Below are positions 1 to 13,508 of a DNA stretch of 64,000 nucleotides, piece by piece (position 1 is the stretch's first letter; every line of letters begins with the position of its first letter). The translations under genes were made by a program, and so were the position numbers. Location of the stretch: NCBI GenBank assembly GCA_000342265.1, contig CP004348.1:930001-994000 (forward strand). The letters are read 5' to 3'. Source of the DNA: a beta proteobacterium CB (GTDB taxonomy: Bacteria > Pseudomonadota > Gammaproteobacteria > Burkholderiales > Burkholderiaceae). The notes beneath the pieces are model-generated. The model made no database searches and had not been told where the DNA came from. It was given only the letters and a program-made list of their open reading frames with translations.

Positions 1-374
1 CATCGCCCTCAATCTTCACACAGGGAATGACAGGTAGCCAATTGCCGATTGCGATTGCGCATGGTGAAGGCTTTGCTAATTTTAGTCAGCAGGGTAATTT
101 AGAAGTGCTTCAGAATCAGGGATTGACCGCTTTACGCTTTGTGGATCACCAAGGCAACCCAACGGAAACCTACCCAATGAATCCGAACGGCTCGCCTGGT
201 GGCTTGACTGGTGTCACGACCCCCGATGGTCGTTTCACGGTCATGATGCCGCATCCTGAACGCGTATTCAGGGCTGTGCAAATGAGCTGGGCTCCAAAGC
301 AATGGTTAGATACGCCTGATGGAGCTAGTCCGTGGATGCGTTTATTCCGCAACGCTAGAGTCTGGGCAAAATAA
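1..374 (+). CDS. purL: Phosphoribosylformylglycinamidine synthase, C-terminal end (partial)
   Basis: The reading frame enters from the left edge (first full codon at 3) and ends with TAA at 372-374, so only about the last 124 residues are present. They form the end of the class I glutamine amidotransferase domain of PurL, which supplies ammonia for making FGAM in purine synthesis. Visible marks are [16 protein letters not shown] at the start and the PHPE motif (about 249-260) that carries the His and Glu of the Cys-His-Glu triad. The nucleophilic Cys and the synthetase domains lie outside the window. The next gene starts 3 bp after the stop. Confidence 0.93.
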   Translation, partial: SPSIFTQGMTGSQLPIAIAHGEGFANFSQQGNLEVLQNQGLTALRFVDHQGNPTETYPMNPNGSPGGLTGVTTPDGRFTVMMPHPERVFRAVQMSWAPKQWLDTPDGASPWMRLFRNARVWAK

Positions 375-377
375 TTC

Positions 378-1154
378 ATGTCAGATGTATCCATGGCTAT
401 GGAGCCGGTCACATTTTCTGAGAGTGGTGGAGTACGTTATCTGCACTTTGGTAGTGAGTTAATTCAAGGCGCAATGCGCATCCGTGACCCGGATGAAATT
501 TACCTTGAGTACAACCAACAGATGATGGCTTGGCTACTTTTTTTGGAGACTAAGCCCGGCATGCGTATTGCCCAACTTGGTTTGGGTACTGGTGCTCTGA
601 CAAAGTTCGCGCACCGTTACTGCCCTGCAGTCAAAACCACAGTTGTTGAGCTAAATCCTACTGTAATCGTTTCTGCTCGGAGTATGTTTTTCACGCCTGA
701 CGATGATCGTCGTCTAGAAACTTTGCAAACAGATGCCAAGACTTTTGTTCAAAATACAAAATATCAGAATCACTTTGATGCGGTTCAAGTTGATCTTTAT
801 GATGCCATTTGTGATGGACCGGCAGCCAGCTCTTTAGACTTCTACAAGGGTTGTTTCGACATTCTGAAATCCCCTGGTGTATTAACGGTCAACTTGTTTT
901 CTCGCCACAAGAGTTTTGACGTTAATCTGAATAATATATGCGAAGCGTTTGATAATCGGGTTCTGCTATTTCCAGAGTCACACGATTGCAATGTAGTAGC
1001 CATTGCATTCAAAGGTCCTCAGCTAGACGTGGAGTGGAAAGAGGTCTCTAAGCGCGCTAAGTTGCTGATGGAAAAAACCGGATTGCCAACCAATACCTGG
1101 GTATCAGGCTTAAACCGAGAAAACGCCCATCAAGAAAATAAATTGTTCATCTAA
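378..1154 (+). CDS. Spermidine synthase-like methyltransferase-fold protein
   Basis: A 258-residue protein with a Rossmann fold of the spermidine synthase/methyltransferase type. Residues about 62-75 (MRIAQLGLGTGAL) form the nucleotide or dcSAM loop, VVELNP (about 89-94) is the acidic strand end, and DAVQVDLYDA (about 135-144) matches the catalytic-loop region of SpeE-like proteins. It starts 3 bp after purL, so the two are probably cotranscribed. The family includes many members without proven polyamine activity, and no speD is nearby, so the substrate is unknown. It converges on acnB across a shared hairpin terminator. Confidence 0.8.
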   Translation: MSDVSMAMEPVTFSESGGVRYLHFGSELIQGAMRIRDPDEIYLEYNQQMMAWLLFLETKPGMRIAQLGLGTGALTKFAHRYCPAVKTTVVELNPTVIVSARSMFFTPDDDRRLETLQTDAKTFVQNTKYQNHFDAVQVDLYDAICDGPAASSLDFYKGCFDILKSPGVLTVNLFSRHKSFDVNLNNICEAFDNRVLLFPESHDCNVVAIAFKGPQLDVEWKEVSKRAKLLMEKTGLPTNTWVSGLNRENAHQENKLFI

Positions 1155-1180
1155 ATGCTCAGATAAAAAAATAACAAGAA

Positions 1181-1208
1181 AAAAGGCGATCAACTGATCG
1201 CCTTTTTT
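1181..1208. terminator. Bidirectional intrinsic terminator
   Basis: A perfect stem (AAGGCGATCA paired with TGATCGCCTT) with a two-base loop is flanked by A-rich sequence on the left and T-rich sequence on the right. It can therefore stop transcription from the methyltransferase-like gene on the plus strand and from acnB on the minus strand. Confidence 0.85.
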
Positions 1209-1238
1209 ACTGCCCCGAGTATCAGGGCGCATCGCTGC

Positions 1239-3824
1239 TTAGACTGTCACGGTGTCAGCAACATCGCTGAATGACTTAATCTTGTCAAAGTTCATGTACT
1301 TATAAACTTCACCAGCTTTTGCATTTAATGACTCAACTTGTTCGAAGTATTCCTGTGGTGTAGGCAAGCGACCCAAGAGTGCTGCAACCGCTGAAAGCTC
1401 AGCAGAGGCAAGGTACACGCGGGTATCAATACCTAAACGATTCGGGAAGTTACGTGTCGAAGTGGATACTGCAGTTGAACCTTTGCGGATCTGCGCTTGG
1501 TTACCCATACAGAGTGAGCAACCTGGAGTTTCCATGCGAGCACCTGTAGCACCCAGAATGCCGTAATAGCCTTCTTCGGTCAAAATCATCTGGTCCATCT
1601 TGGTTGGAGGGGCCACCCAGAGACGAGTAGGCATATCCTTTTTGCCTTGAAGAACCTGGCCAGCTGCACGGAAGTGTCCAATGTTGGTCATGCAAGAGCC
1701 GATAAATACTTCGTCGATCTTTTCACCAGAAACTTCAGACAAGAACTTCACATCATCTGGATCGTTAGGGCAGGCCAAGATCGGCTCTTTGATTTCGCTC
1801 ATGTCAATTTCAATAACTTCAGCGTAGTCAGCATCTGCGTCCGCTTTGAGTAAATCCGGTTTTGCGATCCAAGCTTCCATCGCCTTAATACGACGACCTA
1901 AAGTGCGCTTATCTTCATAACCGTTTGCAATCATCCACTTCATTAAAGTGATGTTAGAGCGCATGTATTCAATGATTGGCTCTTTGCTTAACTGAATCGC
2001 GCAACCCGCGGCTGAGCGTTCTGCAGAGGCGTCTGACAATTCAAATGCTTGTTCTACTTTAAGATCAGGCAAGCCTTCGATTTCTAAGATGCGGCCAGAG
2101 AAAATATTTTTCTTGCCTTGTTTCTCAACAGTCAGCAAACCTTTTTTAATCGCATACAAAGGAATTGCATTAACCATATCGCGCAAAGTGATACCAGGCT
2201 GCATTTTTCCTTTGAAGCGAACCAATACAGACTCAGGCATATCCAAAGGCATTACACCGGTGGCAGCAGCAAAAGCAACTAAACCGGAGCCAGCAGGGAA
2301 GGAGATGCCGATTGGGAAGCGGGTGTGACTATCGCCACCAGTACCGCAGGTATCGGGCAGGAGCAAGCGGTTTAACCAACTATGGATTACGCCATCGCCT
2401 GGACGCAATGCAACACCGCCGCGATTAGTCATAAATGCTGGTAACTCATGATGAGTGCGAATGTCCACTGGCTTTGGATAAGCAGAAGTGTGGCAGAAGG
2501 ATTGCATTACCAAGTCAGCAGAGAAGCCTAAGCAAGCCAAGTCTTTCAATTCATCGCGGGTCATTGGACCAGTGGTGTCTTGTGAGCCGACCGTAGTCAT
2601 GTGTGGTTCGCAATAGGTGTCTGGTCGAACGCCTTGACCCTCTGGCAGTCCACATGCGCGACCCACCATCTTCTGGGCCAAACTGAAACCTTTTTTATTA
2701 TCTGGCGGGCTAACTGGAATGCGGAATTCTGTAGAAGCTGGCAAACCAAGCGCTGCACGTGCTTTGGCTGTGAGGCCGCGACCGACGATCAAAGGAATGC
2801 GGCCACCTGCACGAACTTCATCCAAAATCACCGGTGACTTTAATGAAAAAGAGGCAATTTCTTTTCCGTTCTTAAATGCTTTGCCTTCGTATGGACGCAA
2901 TTCAATTTCATCACCCATATTCATATCGGAAACATCTAACTCAATTGGCAATGCGCCTGCATCTTCCATCGTGTTGAAGAAAATTGGGGCAATCTTTGTA
3001 CCCAAACAAACTCCACCAAAGCGCTTATTCGGAACGAAAGGAATATCTTGGCCGGTCCACCATAAGACGGAGTTCGTTGCAGATTTACGTGAAGAACCTG
3101 TTCCAACAACATCACCGACATAGGCAATTTGATTGCCTTTCTTCTGGAGGGCTTCAATTTGTTTCATTGGGCCGCGAACACCAGCCTCGTCAGGCTCGAT
3201 GCCGGGACGTGGATTTTTCAGCATGATGGTTGCGTGCAATGGAATATCTGGGCGACTCCACGCATCAGGGGCAGGCGAGAGATCGTCAGTATTGGTTTCG
3301 CCAGTAACTTTAAATACGGTGAGCTTCATGCTTTCTGGAACAGCAGGGCGGCTTGTGAACCACTCTGCATTAGCCCAGCTTTGCAGTACGCCTTTAGCTT
3401 CCGCGTTACCTTTTTCCGCCAGTTCCTGAACATCATGAAAGTAGTCGAACATTAATAAGGTTTTTTTCAATGCTGCTGCTGCAGTTGCAGCGCACTCAGC
3501 ATCTGATAACAATTCAACTAAAGGCTTAATGTTGTAGCCGCCCAGCATAGTACCCAAGAGCTCTGTTGCTTTGATGCGTGAAATCAAGGGACTTTTCTCA
3601 GTTCCCTTAGCAACGGCATCTAAAAACTCCGCCTTCACTTTGGCGGCTTCATCTACACCAGCAGGTACGCGATTGGTAATCAGTTCCACCAATTCCGCTT
3701 CTTTTCCCTTTGGGGGATTTTTGAGAAGGCCAACCAGCTCAGCTGTTTGATCTTTAGTTAGGGGGAGGGCTGGAATTCCAAGGGCGGCGCGTTCCGCAAC
3801 TTGGGCGTTATAGGCTTCTAGCAT
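1239..3824 (-). CDS. acnB: Aconitate hydratase B
   Basis: AcnB interconverts citrate and isocitrate in the TCA cycle, and the family can also handle 2-methylisocitrate. The start chosen gives 861 residues, close to the 865 of E. coli AcnB. The open frame runs further upstream to 3935, but the ATG at 3822-3824 begins [16 protein letters not shown], the usual family N-terminus, and has AGGAA five bases upstream. Iron-sulfur ligands are visible in [12 protein letters not shown] and [10 protein letters not shown] near the C-terminus. The order of domains (HEAT-like, swivel, domains 1-3) matches the B type. It is a single gene, divergent from pyrG across a 390-bp gap. Confidence 0.97.
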   Translation of the reverse strand: MLEAYNAQVAERAALGIPALPLTKDQTAELVGLLKNPPKGKEAELVELITNRVPAGVDEAAKVKAEFLDAVAKGTEKSPLISRIKATELLGTMLGGYNIKPLVELLSDAECAATAAAALKKTLLMFDYFHDVQELAEKGNAEAKGVLQSWANAEWFTSRPAVPESMKLTVFKVTGETNTDDLSPAPDAWSRPDIPLHATIMLKNPRPGIEPDEAGVRGPMKQIEALQKKGNQIAYVGDVVGTGSSRKSATNSVLWWTGQDIPFVPNKRFGGVCLGTKIAPIFFNTMEDAGALPIELDVSDMNMGDEIELRPYEGKAFKNGKEIASFSLKSPVILDEVRAGGRIPLIVGRGLTAKARAALGLPASTEFRIPVSPPDNKKGFSLAQKMVGRACGLPEGQGVRPDTYCEPHMTTVGSQDTTGPMTRDELKDLACLGFSADLVMQSFCHTSAYPKPVDIRTHHELPAFMTNRGGVALRPGDGVIHSWLNRLLLPDTCGTGGDSHTRFPIGISFPAGSGLVAFAAATGVMPLDMPESVLVRFKGKMQPGITLRDMVNAIPLYAIKKGLLTVEKQGKKNIFSGRILEIEGLPDLKVEQAFELSDASAERSAAGCAIQLSKEPIIEYMRSNITLMKWMIANGYEDKRTLGRRIKAMEAWIAKPDLLKADADADYAEVIEIDMSEIKEPILACPNDPDDVKFLSEVSGEKIDEVFIGSCMTNIGHFRAAGQVLQGKKDMPTRLWVAPPTKMDQMILTEEGYYGILGATGARMETPGCSLCMGNQAQIRKGSTAVSTSTRNFPNRLGIDTRVYLASAELSAVAALLGRLPTPQEYFEQVESLNAKAGEVYKYMNFDKIKSFSDVADTVTV

Positions 3825-5876
<2,052 letters not shown>

Positions 5877-5885
5877 GAGATCGCA

Positions 5886-8071
<2,186 letters not shown>

Positions 8072-8091
8072 TAGATAATCACTTCTAATTT

Positions 8092-8418
8092 ATGCGTATC
8101 GTCATCTACTCTATGCTGTTATTGCTGATCGCAATACAGTACCCACTTTGGCTGGGTAAGGGTGGATGGCTTAAGGTTTACGAGATGGAGAAGCAATTAG
8201 AGTTACAGCAGGCTAAAAATAGTCTGCTTAGCTTACGTAATGCCAAGCTGACAGGCGATGTTAAGGATTTGAAAGAGGGTACTCGCGCAATTGAAGAGCG
8301 AGCTCGTGTTGAGCACGGCATGCTTAAAGAGGGCGAGTTCTTTGTACAAATTCTGCCAAACGAAAAGTCTGCCTCCAATGCTGCTGAAGGGGTAAAGCCA
8401 GTCACCACTAAGCAGTAA
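8092..8418 (+). CDS. ftsB: Cell division protein FtsB
   Basis: A 108-residue bitopic membrane protein: a short N-terminus, one membrane segment (about residues 3-20), then a coiled coil (about 28-75, leucine-rich with ELQQAKNSLLSLRNAKLTGDVKDLK). This is the FtsB/DivIC pattern, part of the FtsQLB complex that activates septal peptidoglycan synthesis. Its place right after eno is the usual proteobacterial location and supports the call. The C-terminal tail is longer than in E. coli FtsB. Confidence 0.92.
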   Translation: MRIVIYSMLLLLIAIQYPLWLGKGGWLKVYEMEKQLELQQAKNSLLSLRNAKLTGDVKDLKEGTRAIEERARVEHGMLKEGEFFVQILPNEKSASNAAEGVKPVTTKQ

Positions 8419-8431
8419 CTATTGCTTAGTG
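8406..8431. terminator. Hairpin between convergent ftsB and hslO
   Basis: A perfect 9-bp inverted repeat (CACTAAGCA / TGCTTAGTG) with an 8-base loop spans the stop codons of both convergent genes. There is no T-run, so it may work as a weak bidirectional or factor-assisted terminator or an mRNA 3' end stabiliser. Confidence 0.5.
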
Positions 8432-9391
8432 ACCGCTTGATGGAGGTCTAGTAGCATCTGCCAATAAATCTGTTTTAAAGACTTGCCTGCAATCTACCGC
8501 ATCGAAGCGATAGGCTTTGGCGCAAAAATCACACTCCGTTTCCACCGCTCCTTGTTCCGCAAGGATGCTTTCAACCTCCTGTTCACCTAGCATTCTAAGG
8601 ACATCTGCAACTTTGGCACGTGAACAACGGCAGCTGAAGCGAACAGGGCGTGGGGGGAAGCTGCGGACACCACTCTCTGCAGACTCCTCCAAAAAGAGAC
8701 GACGCAGGATAGTTTCTGGTGACAAGGTCAACAACTCTTCATTGGTAATAGTTTCGCCAAGCATCTGGATTCTGGTCCAGCCTTCAGCTGCCAGTTGTGG
8801 ATCAAGATGGGCATGGCCACCAGAATCTGGTAAGCGCTGTAAAAGCAAACCTCCTACATGGGTGTCGTTCGATGCCAACCAAATACGGGTATCTAATTGT
8901 TCTGAGTTCTGCATATACAAGGCGATTGCCTCTGCGGCACTGGTTACGGGCTTGATCACTGAACCGCGGTGCTCTTGGAGTGCCACAATGCCTTGGTAGG
9001 GTGCTTGCCCGGGCTGGCGATCGGCTGGGTCAAGAGTAATAACAAGGCGACCCGTATTATCTGCATCCAGCAATTCACCTAGGCTAGCATTAGGATCGAT
9101 GCTAGCGGCATCTACTGAAAGTTTTACCGTAGCACGCATGGTTAAATCGGACTTGCACTCCACTACGAGAAGTTGAATTGGGCCCTTGCTTTGAGCCTGA
9201 ATAATCAAGGTTCCATCAAATTTAAGGCTGGCGCTTAAGAGGGTGGCTGCACCCACAAAGTCGCCTAGGATTCGTCGGACTACAGGAGGGTCATTACGAC
9301 GCTCTAAAACTGCCTGCCAGGCGCTACTAATGGAAACAATTTCCCCGCGGACCGGGGCACCATCACACATAAATACAAGTAATTCGTTCAT
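8426..9391 (-). CDS. hslO: Redox-regulated chaperone Hsp33
   Basis: Hsp33 is a cytosolic holdase activated by oxidation. The C-terminal zinc centre is visible as FSCRCSR and, about 30 residues later, TECDFCAK, the CxC...CxxC redox switch. The N-terminal substrate domain (MNELLVFMCDGAPVRGEIVSI) fits the family. The open frame extends to a start at 9466, but that would overlap gltX; the ATG at 9389-9391 gives 321 residues and the usual N-terminus. It is divergent from gltX with about 70 bp between starts. Confidence 0.95.
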   Translation of the reverse strand: MNELLVFMCDGAPVRGEIVSISSAWQAVLERRNDPPVVRRILGDFVGAATLLSASLKFDGTLIIQAQSKGPIQLLVVECKSDLTMRATVKLSVDAASIDPNASLGELLDADNTGRLVITLDPADRQPGQAPYQGIVALQEHRGSVIKPVTSAAEAIALYMQNSEQLDTRIWLASNDTHVGGLLLQRLPDSGGHAHLDPQLAAEGWTRIQMLGETITNEELLTLSPETILRRLFLEESAESGVRSFPPRPVRFSCRCSRAKVADVLRMLGEQEVESILAEQGAVETECDFCAKAYRFDAVDCRQVFKTDLLADATRPPSSGH

Positions 9392-9459
9392 AGGTGAAAG
9401 TATCCACTTTTTTGTGAGATAGGGTGCTAAATCCTGAAATTCAAAGCCAACCTGAGATA

Positions 9460-10863
9460 ATGTCATTTATGCATATACGTACACGTTTCGCCCCCAGTCC
9501 AACGGGCTTTATTCACTTGGGCAACCTCCGTAGCGCTTTGTATCCATGGGCTTTTGCCCGGCATAACAAAGGCGACTTTATTTTGCGAATTGAAGACACT
9601 GATTTAGAGCGTTCCACGCAGGAAGCTGTCGATGTCATCATCGAGGGTATGGCATGGCTTGGCCTAGACTTAGATGAAGGCCCCATTTATCAAATGCAAC
9701 GCATTGATCGCTATCGCGAAGTTGTTAAGCAGATGCTAGATGCTGGCCTTGCTTACCCTTGCTATATGAGTGAAGAAGAACTCAATAAGCTGCGCGACCA
9801 ACAGATGGCCAATAAAGAAAAGCCGCGCTATAACGGTCAATGGAGACCAGAACCTGGCAAAACTTTGCCCGAAATCCCAGAAGGTGTTTTGCCGGTGATT
9901 CGCTTTAAGAACCCCATTGGTGGATCTGTTATCTGGGATGACGCAGTTAAAGGCAAAATTGAAATTAGTAACGATGAACTTGATGATTTAGTGATTGCCC
10001 GCCCTGATGGCACGCCTACTTATAACTTCTGTGTTGTAGTGGATGATCTGGACATGAATATCACCCATGTGATTCGTGGTGATGATCATGTGAATAACAC
10101 CCCTCGCCAAATTAACATCATGAAAGCGCTTGGTGGTACGCCGCCGGTATACGCCCATCTCCCAACAGTCCTAAATGACTCCGGTGAAAAAATGAGTAAG
10201 CGCAATGGAGCTATGAGTGTTCGTGATTACCAAAAAGCAGGGTACTTACCTGAAGCCATTTTGAATTACTTAGCCAGGCTTGGTTGGTCTCATGGTGATG
10301 CAGAGATTTTTACCAAAGAACAGTTTGTGAATTGGTTTGATCTAGATAGCCTTGGCAGATCTCCGGCACAGCACAATCCCGAGAAGCTTCTATGGCTAAA
10401 CCATCAATACATTCAGAATGCAGATTTAACTGCATTAGCAGAGGCGACTAAGCCATTTGCACATGAGCTGGGTATCGATACGGAAAATGGACCAGACTTT
10501 GTACAAGTGGTTGCACTTCTTAAAGACCGCGCGAACACACTGATTGAAATCGCAGAGGGTGCCAAGCTTTTTTATCTACCTGCGCCCACACATACCGCCG
10601 AACAAATCGCTGCAAATATCCCGCCTGAAATCATTCCAGCGTTGAAAGATTTGATCGAAGCATTTAAATCTGCAGAGCATACAAAAGCAGCTTATGGGGC
10701 AGCTTTTAAAGAAGTTTTGGCCAAGCATCAGATCAAAATGCCAGCCTTAGCAATGCCTGTTCGTTATGCCTTATTTGCCACAACGCAGACGCCAGCCATT
10801 GATTCTGTCTTGGTTGTATTGGGCAAGGATGAGGTTGTACAAAGGCTTTCCAAGGTCGTCTAA
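9460..10863 (+). CDS. gltX: Glutamyl-tRNA synthetase
   Basis: GltX charges tRNA-Glu. The class I marks are present: a HIGH variant in [11 protein letters not shown] close to the N-terminus and KMSKRNG in the middle, followed by the anticodon-binding helical domain. The frame is open from 9424, but the family N-terminus is near [14 protein letters not shown] codons at 9460 and 9469 both fit, with GAG at 9454 as the weak ribosome-binding site. The 9460 start gives 467 residues. A tRNA-Glu gene lies about 200 bp downstream in the same direction. Confidence 0.96.
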   Translation: MSFMHIRTRFAPSPTGFIHLGNLRSALYPWAFARHNKGDFILRIEDTDLERSTQEAVDVIIEGMAWLGLDLDEGPIYQMQRIDRYREVVKQMLDAGLAYPCYMSEEELNKLRDQQMANKEKPRYNGQWRPEPGKTLPEIPEGVLPVIRFKNPIGGSVIWDDAVKGKIEISNDELDDLVIARPDGTPTYNFCVVVDDLDMNITHVIRGDDHVNNTPRQINIMKALGGTPPVYAHLPTVLNDSGEKMSKRNGAMSVRDYQKAGYLPEAILNYLARLGWSHGDAEIFTKEQFVNWFDLDSLGRSPAQHNPEKLLWLNHQYIQNADLTALAEATKPFAHELGIDTENGPDFVQVVALLKDRANTLIEIAEGAKLFYLPAPTHTAEQIAANIPPEIIPALKDLIEAFKSAEHTKAAYGAAFKEVLAKHQIKMPALAMPVRYALFATTQTPAIDSVLVVLGKDEVVQRLSKVV

Positions 10864-10871
10864 TCTAGAAT

Positions 10872-10901
10872 TTGCGTACTCCAGCAAAAATAGGATAAAA
10901 T
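10872..10901 (+). promoter_or_regulatory. Candidate promoter of the tRNA trio
   Basis: TTGCGT (10872-10877) and TAAAAT (10896-10901) with 18-bp spacing lie in the gap after gltX and 44 bases before tRNA-Ala. It is the best match in this gap, but it was judged by eye only. Confidence 0.4.
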
Positions 10902-10944
10902 CTTGGATTGTTTTGAGTGTCTTGTAGATTTTTAGTGAGATTAC

Positions 10945-11020
<76 letters not shown>

Positions 11021-11061
11021 AGCATTTACAATAGCAGCATGAGTTTTTTGTAGTAGTCCAG

Positions 11062-11137
11062 GTCCCCATCGTCTAGAGGCCTAGGACATCACCCTTTCAC
11101 GGTGAGTACGGGGGTTCGAATCCCCCTGGGGACGCCA
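11062..11137 (+). tRNA. tRNA-Glu (anticodon TTC)
   Basis: A 76-base cloverleaf with encoded CCA. The acceptor GTCCCCA pairs with TGGGGAC. The anticodon loop CTTTCAC between TCACC and GGTGA gives anticodon TTC. The T arm is GGGGG-TTCGAAT-CCCCC. It lies 41 bp after tRNA-Ala. Confidence 0.97.
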
Positions 11138-11192
11138 AATTTTTGGCTAGTTGTGAGTAGTAAGTAGTGACACAAGTAGCACTCGCTGTATT

Positions 11193-11269
11193 GGAGCGGT
11201 AGTTCAGTTGGTTAGAATATCGGCCTGTCACGCCGAGGGTCGCGGGTTCGAGTCCCGTCCGCTCCGCCA
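11193..11269 (+). tRNA. tRNA-Asp (anticodon GTC)
   Basis: A 77-base cloverleaf with encoded CCA. The acceptor GGAGCGG pairs with CCGCTCC. The anticodon stem-loop CGGCC-TGTCACG-CCG gives anticodon GTC, and the T arm is GCGGG-TTCGAGT-CCCGT. It is last in the trio, followed directly by a terminator. Confidence 0.96.
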
Positions 11270-11280
11270 AGTAAGTTTAA

Positions 11281-11306
11281 AAAGCCCCTGTATAAGGGGC
11301 TTTTTT
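11281..11306 (+). terminator. Intrinsic terminator after the tRNA trio
   Basis: The stem AAAGCCCC/GGGGCTTT with a 7-base loop is followed by a T-run. It ends the tRNA transcript 12 bp after tRNA-Asp and faces the convergent M48 protease gene. Confidence 0.88.
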
Positions 11307-11325
11307 CATTTCCACTAAATCTTTA

Positions 11326-12165
11326 TCAGAGTTTTTTGGTAGGCGGTGGTTTTGGTGCCACTTTGTACAGAGGCTCAACTGCTGGCATTAGCGCTGTTAA
11401 TTGTTCAATTCGGGTTTCACCAGAAGGGTGGGTGGATAAGAACTCTGGTGAACTATTACCTTTAGTCGCCTTCAACATTTTTTGCCAAACAGTGATTGCG
11501 CCCATTGGGTTATATCCCGCTCTTGCGGCCAACTCCAGCCCAATAGCATCAGCCTCAGTCTCATTTTCTCGCGAGTTGGGTAATACGATTGCGTATTGCG
11601 CCACTTGATTGGCAGCGCTCACTGCCGACCCGTAGGGGCCGGCTACAGCCATAGCAATATTAACCAGTACATTTTGTGCTGCAGCTTGGGAAACCCGCTC
11701 TCTGCCATGTTCTCTAAGTGCATGAGCAATCTCATGCCCCATGATTGCGGCGATCTCATCATCGGTTAGATTTAGCTGCTCAATAATCCCCGTGTAGAAA
11801 GTGATCTTTCCGCCAGGCGCACAAGTGGCATTCAGTGTTGGAGCATCAATGAGAGTTAACCGCCAATCCCATTGTCTAGTGTCGTCTCTAAATGCCTCAG
11901 TCTGCGGAATAAGTCTATTCGCAATCAGCTTCAGGCGCTCATAAGTGGGCCCAGATGTGACCAGTATATTTTTCTCTTTTGCTTTTTGATTCTGCTCGCT
12001 ATAGCTAACCGCAGAGAGACGGTTCACCTCTTCAGAAGAGGCCATCATGAATTGAGAGCGGTTTATACCTACTGCCCCTGGGCGAGTAGTGTTAGCACAA
12101 GCTGAGAGCAGGGTGACGAGTGCAAGGACCCCTAGTGTACGAATGCTCAAATGAGATCCCTGCAT
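11326..12165 (-). CDS. M48-family zinc metalloprotease, lipoprotein
   Basis: A 279-residue protein with a lipoprotein signal (LSAC, Cys at about 23), so it should be anchored in the outer or inner membrane facing the periplasm. The M48 zinc motif is HEIAHALREH (about residues 144-153), with the third ligand in ENETEADAIGLELAARAGYNP. These are features of the small periplasmic M48 proteases (LoiP/YggG or BepA-like) involved in envelope quality control. There is no TPR domain at the C-terminus, so it is closer to LoiP than to BepA. The next gene upstream on the strand codes for a periplasmic protein 22 bp away. Confidence 0.88.
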   Translation of the reverse strand: MQGSHLSIRTLGVLALVTLLSACANTTRPGAVGINRSQFMMASSEEVNRLSAVSYSEQNQKAKEKNILVTSGPTYERLKLIANRLIPQTEAFRDDTRQWDWRLTLIDAPTLNATCAPGGKITFYTGIIEQLNLTDDEIAAIMGHEIAHALREHGRERVSQAAAQNVLVNIAMAVAGPYGSAVSAANQVAQYAIVLPNSRENETEADAIGLELAARAGYNPMGAITVWQKMLKATKGNSSPEFLSTHPSGETRIEQLTALMPAVEPLYKVAPKPPPTKKL

Positions 12166-12187
12166 TTACAACGAGATACTTTTTATC

Positions 12188-12784
12188 TTACTTCTTCTTA
12201 GGCGTTGTAATGGATGCAGCCATCGCATCAAAATAAATTACCTTAACTTGTTCACCAACATTTACGTCAGCCAACAACTGAGGGTTTTTTACCGTCACTA
12301 CAGTAACCTTGCCACTTGGTCCTTTGACCGATACTAATTTTTTAGCACGATCGACATCAACAATGTCTGCAATGATGGTGGTAGTGTTGGTAATGGTGCG
12401 CGCTGGCTTTTCACCTGGCTTTGAAGCCACTTCAGATGAAGTTTCCACTTTGCTGCGAATACCATCGCTCTTAGTCTTGATGAGCTCAATTGCAACAGCA
12501 AGTTCATAGGTGACGCTCAGACGATCACCTTTTTTAATTTGATCGAAGTTCTTTATCTCAGGACCAGCAACAAATTTAGATTCACCTTCATTGTTTTTAA
12601 AGAAAATTGTGCGCGTTTTCTTATCAATCTTAGTAACTGTGCCTTCGTACAATTGGAAAATATTGTCAGTAACGGCTGCATCTACCACTACCGCATTCGC
12701 AGCGGGCGCTTGAGCCATTACCAGAGCTGGACCTGCCAACAAAGCCGCGGCTACGAGGGTAATTGGGGCGAATTTAATTTTCAT
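12188..12784 (-). CDS. Predicted periplasmic protein of unknown function
   Basis: A 198-residue protein with a clear Sec signal peptide (cleavage near VMAQA, residue about 25). The mature part holds two similar beta-rich segments: VTKIDKKTRTIFFKNNEGE (about 50-68) and IVDVDRAKKLVSVKGPSGK (about 141-159), each followed by a GD/GEQVKV-like strand, which suggests a duplicated small barrel domain. I do not recognise a named family. The start has AAGGA seven bases upstream. It is probably cotranscribed with the M48 protease gene downstream. Confidence 0.75.
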   Translation of the reverse strand: MKIKFAPITLVAAALLAGPALVMAQAPAANAVVVDAAVTDNIFQLYEGTVTKIDKKTRTIFFKNNEGESKFVAGPEIKNFDQIKKGDRLSVTYELAVAIELIKTKSDGIRSKVETSSEVASKPGEKPARTITNTTTIIADIVDVDRAKKLVSVKGPSGKVTVVTVKNPQLLADVNVGEQVKVIYFDAMAASITTPKKK

Positions 12785-12967
12785 AACTTTCCTTAATATT
12801 AAGTATTTCTGTAGTGATATTAGCGTATTTTCATGCCAAATTTCACTTAAAGTGCCAGCATATGCTTCCCACGGAAATTTATTAGCTTCTTTGATAACAT
12901 CAATTCTTTTGTATTGATTGAACTCAAAGGAACGAGATGCCCCGTTTTGCCGCCAACCTCACAATGC

Positions 12968-13453
12968 GAAAGCAATGCCTCTAGCTGAATGCGGGTAGCT
13001 AGGGGGTGGTTTTCATGACGTCGTGCCTGTATCAGAGACTTCCAAAAGCGCAGTAACTTGGGCAGGCGCGCTTGTTGCGCAAGGCTCTTAATGACGGCCT
13101 CATGCTTTGGGTAATAGCGAGGCGAACCCATTTGGGCGCAACTTTGCAAGTCAGAGACCCACCGTTGCATGGTGGCCAACAAAACTGAATAGCGCGCTTT
13201 TTGGGTCTTATCTGCCGCATCTAACCAATTAATTCTGGCGCCTTGTGACATCGACTGTAATAAGTAACGCGATGCTTGGATGGCAATGGTGAGCTCATCT
13301 TTTTCATCCTGATTATGGTGGGCAATTAAAGAGTCTAAAACTGCATATGGCGCCCCACCCTGCTCGTCATAAATGGATTCGATATCACCATCGCTCATTT
13401 TTAAGCCCGGCGTCTTGCTCAGCTCAGAGCGCAACCAATTTAACCCCGTAATA
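12968..13453 (-). pseudogene. Extra copy of the holB C-terminal coding segment
   Basis: These 486 bp appear identical, base for base by reading, to 17283-17768 inside holB, in the same orientation. They encode HolB residues about 211-372, that is the whole helical C-terminal collar domain without the AAA+ domain and zinc ribbon and without the last nine residues. By chance the frame stays open past both edges (a TTG-started frame 13563 to 12847), but its N-terminal part is antisense to yqiA and its tail is unrelated to HolB. It is best read as a gene fragment made by a recent partial duplication, not as a functional clamp-loader subunit. Confidence 0.85.
12968..13453. repeat. Direct repeat copy A (486 bp)
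   Basis: Matches copy B at 17283-17768 with a constant offset of 4,315 and no difference found. The outside flanks diverge at once: left A has ATGC where B has TTGA, right A has GGCA where B has CGAT. No terminal inverted repeats or target duplication typical of an insertion sequence are seen. Confidence 0.95.
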
Positions 13454-13508
13454 GGCACTAGAGAAAATGGCGAACTTTGAAATTGGGCAGAAGGGGTAAT
13501 ACGCTTTA

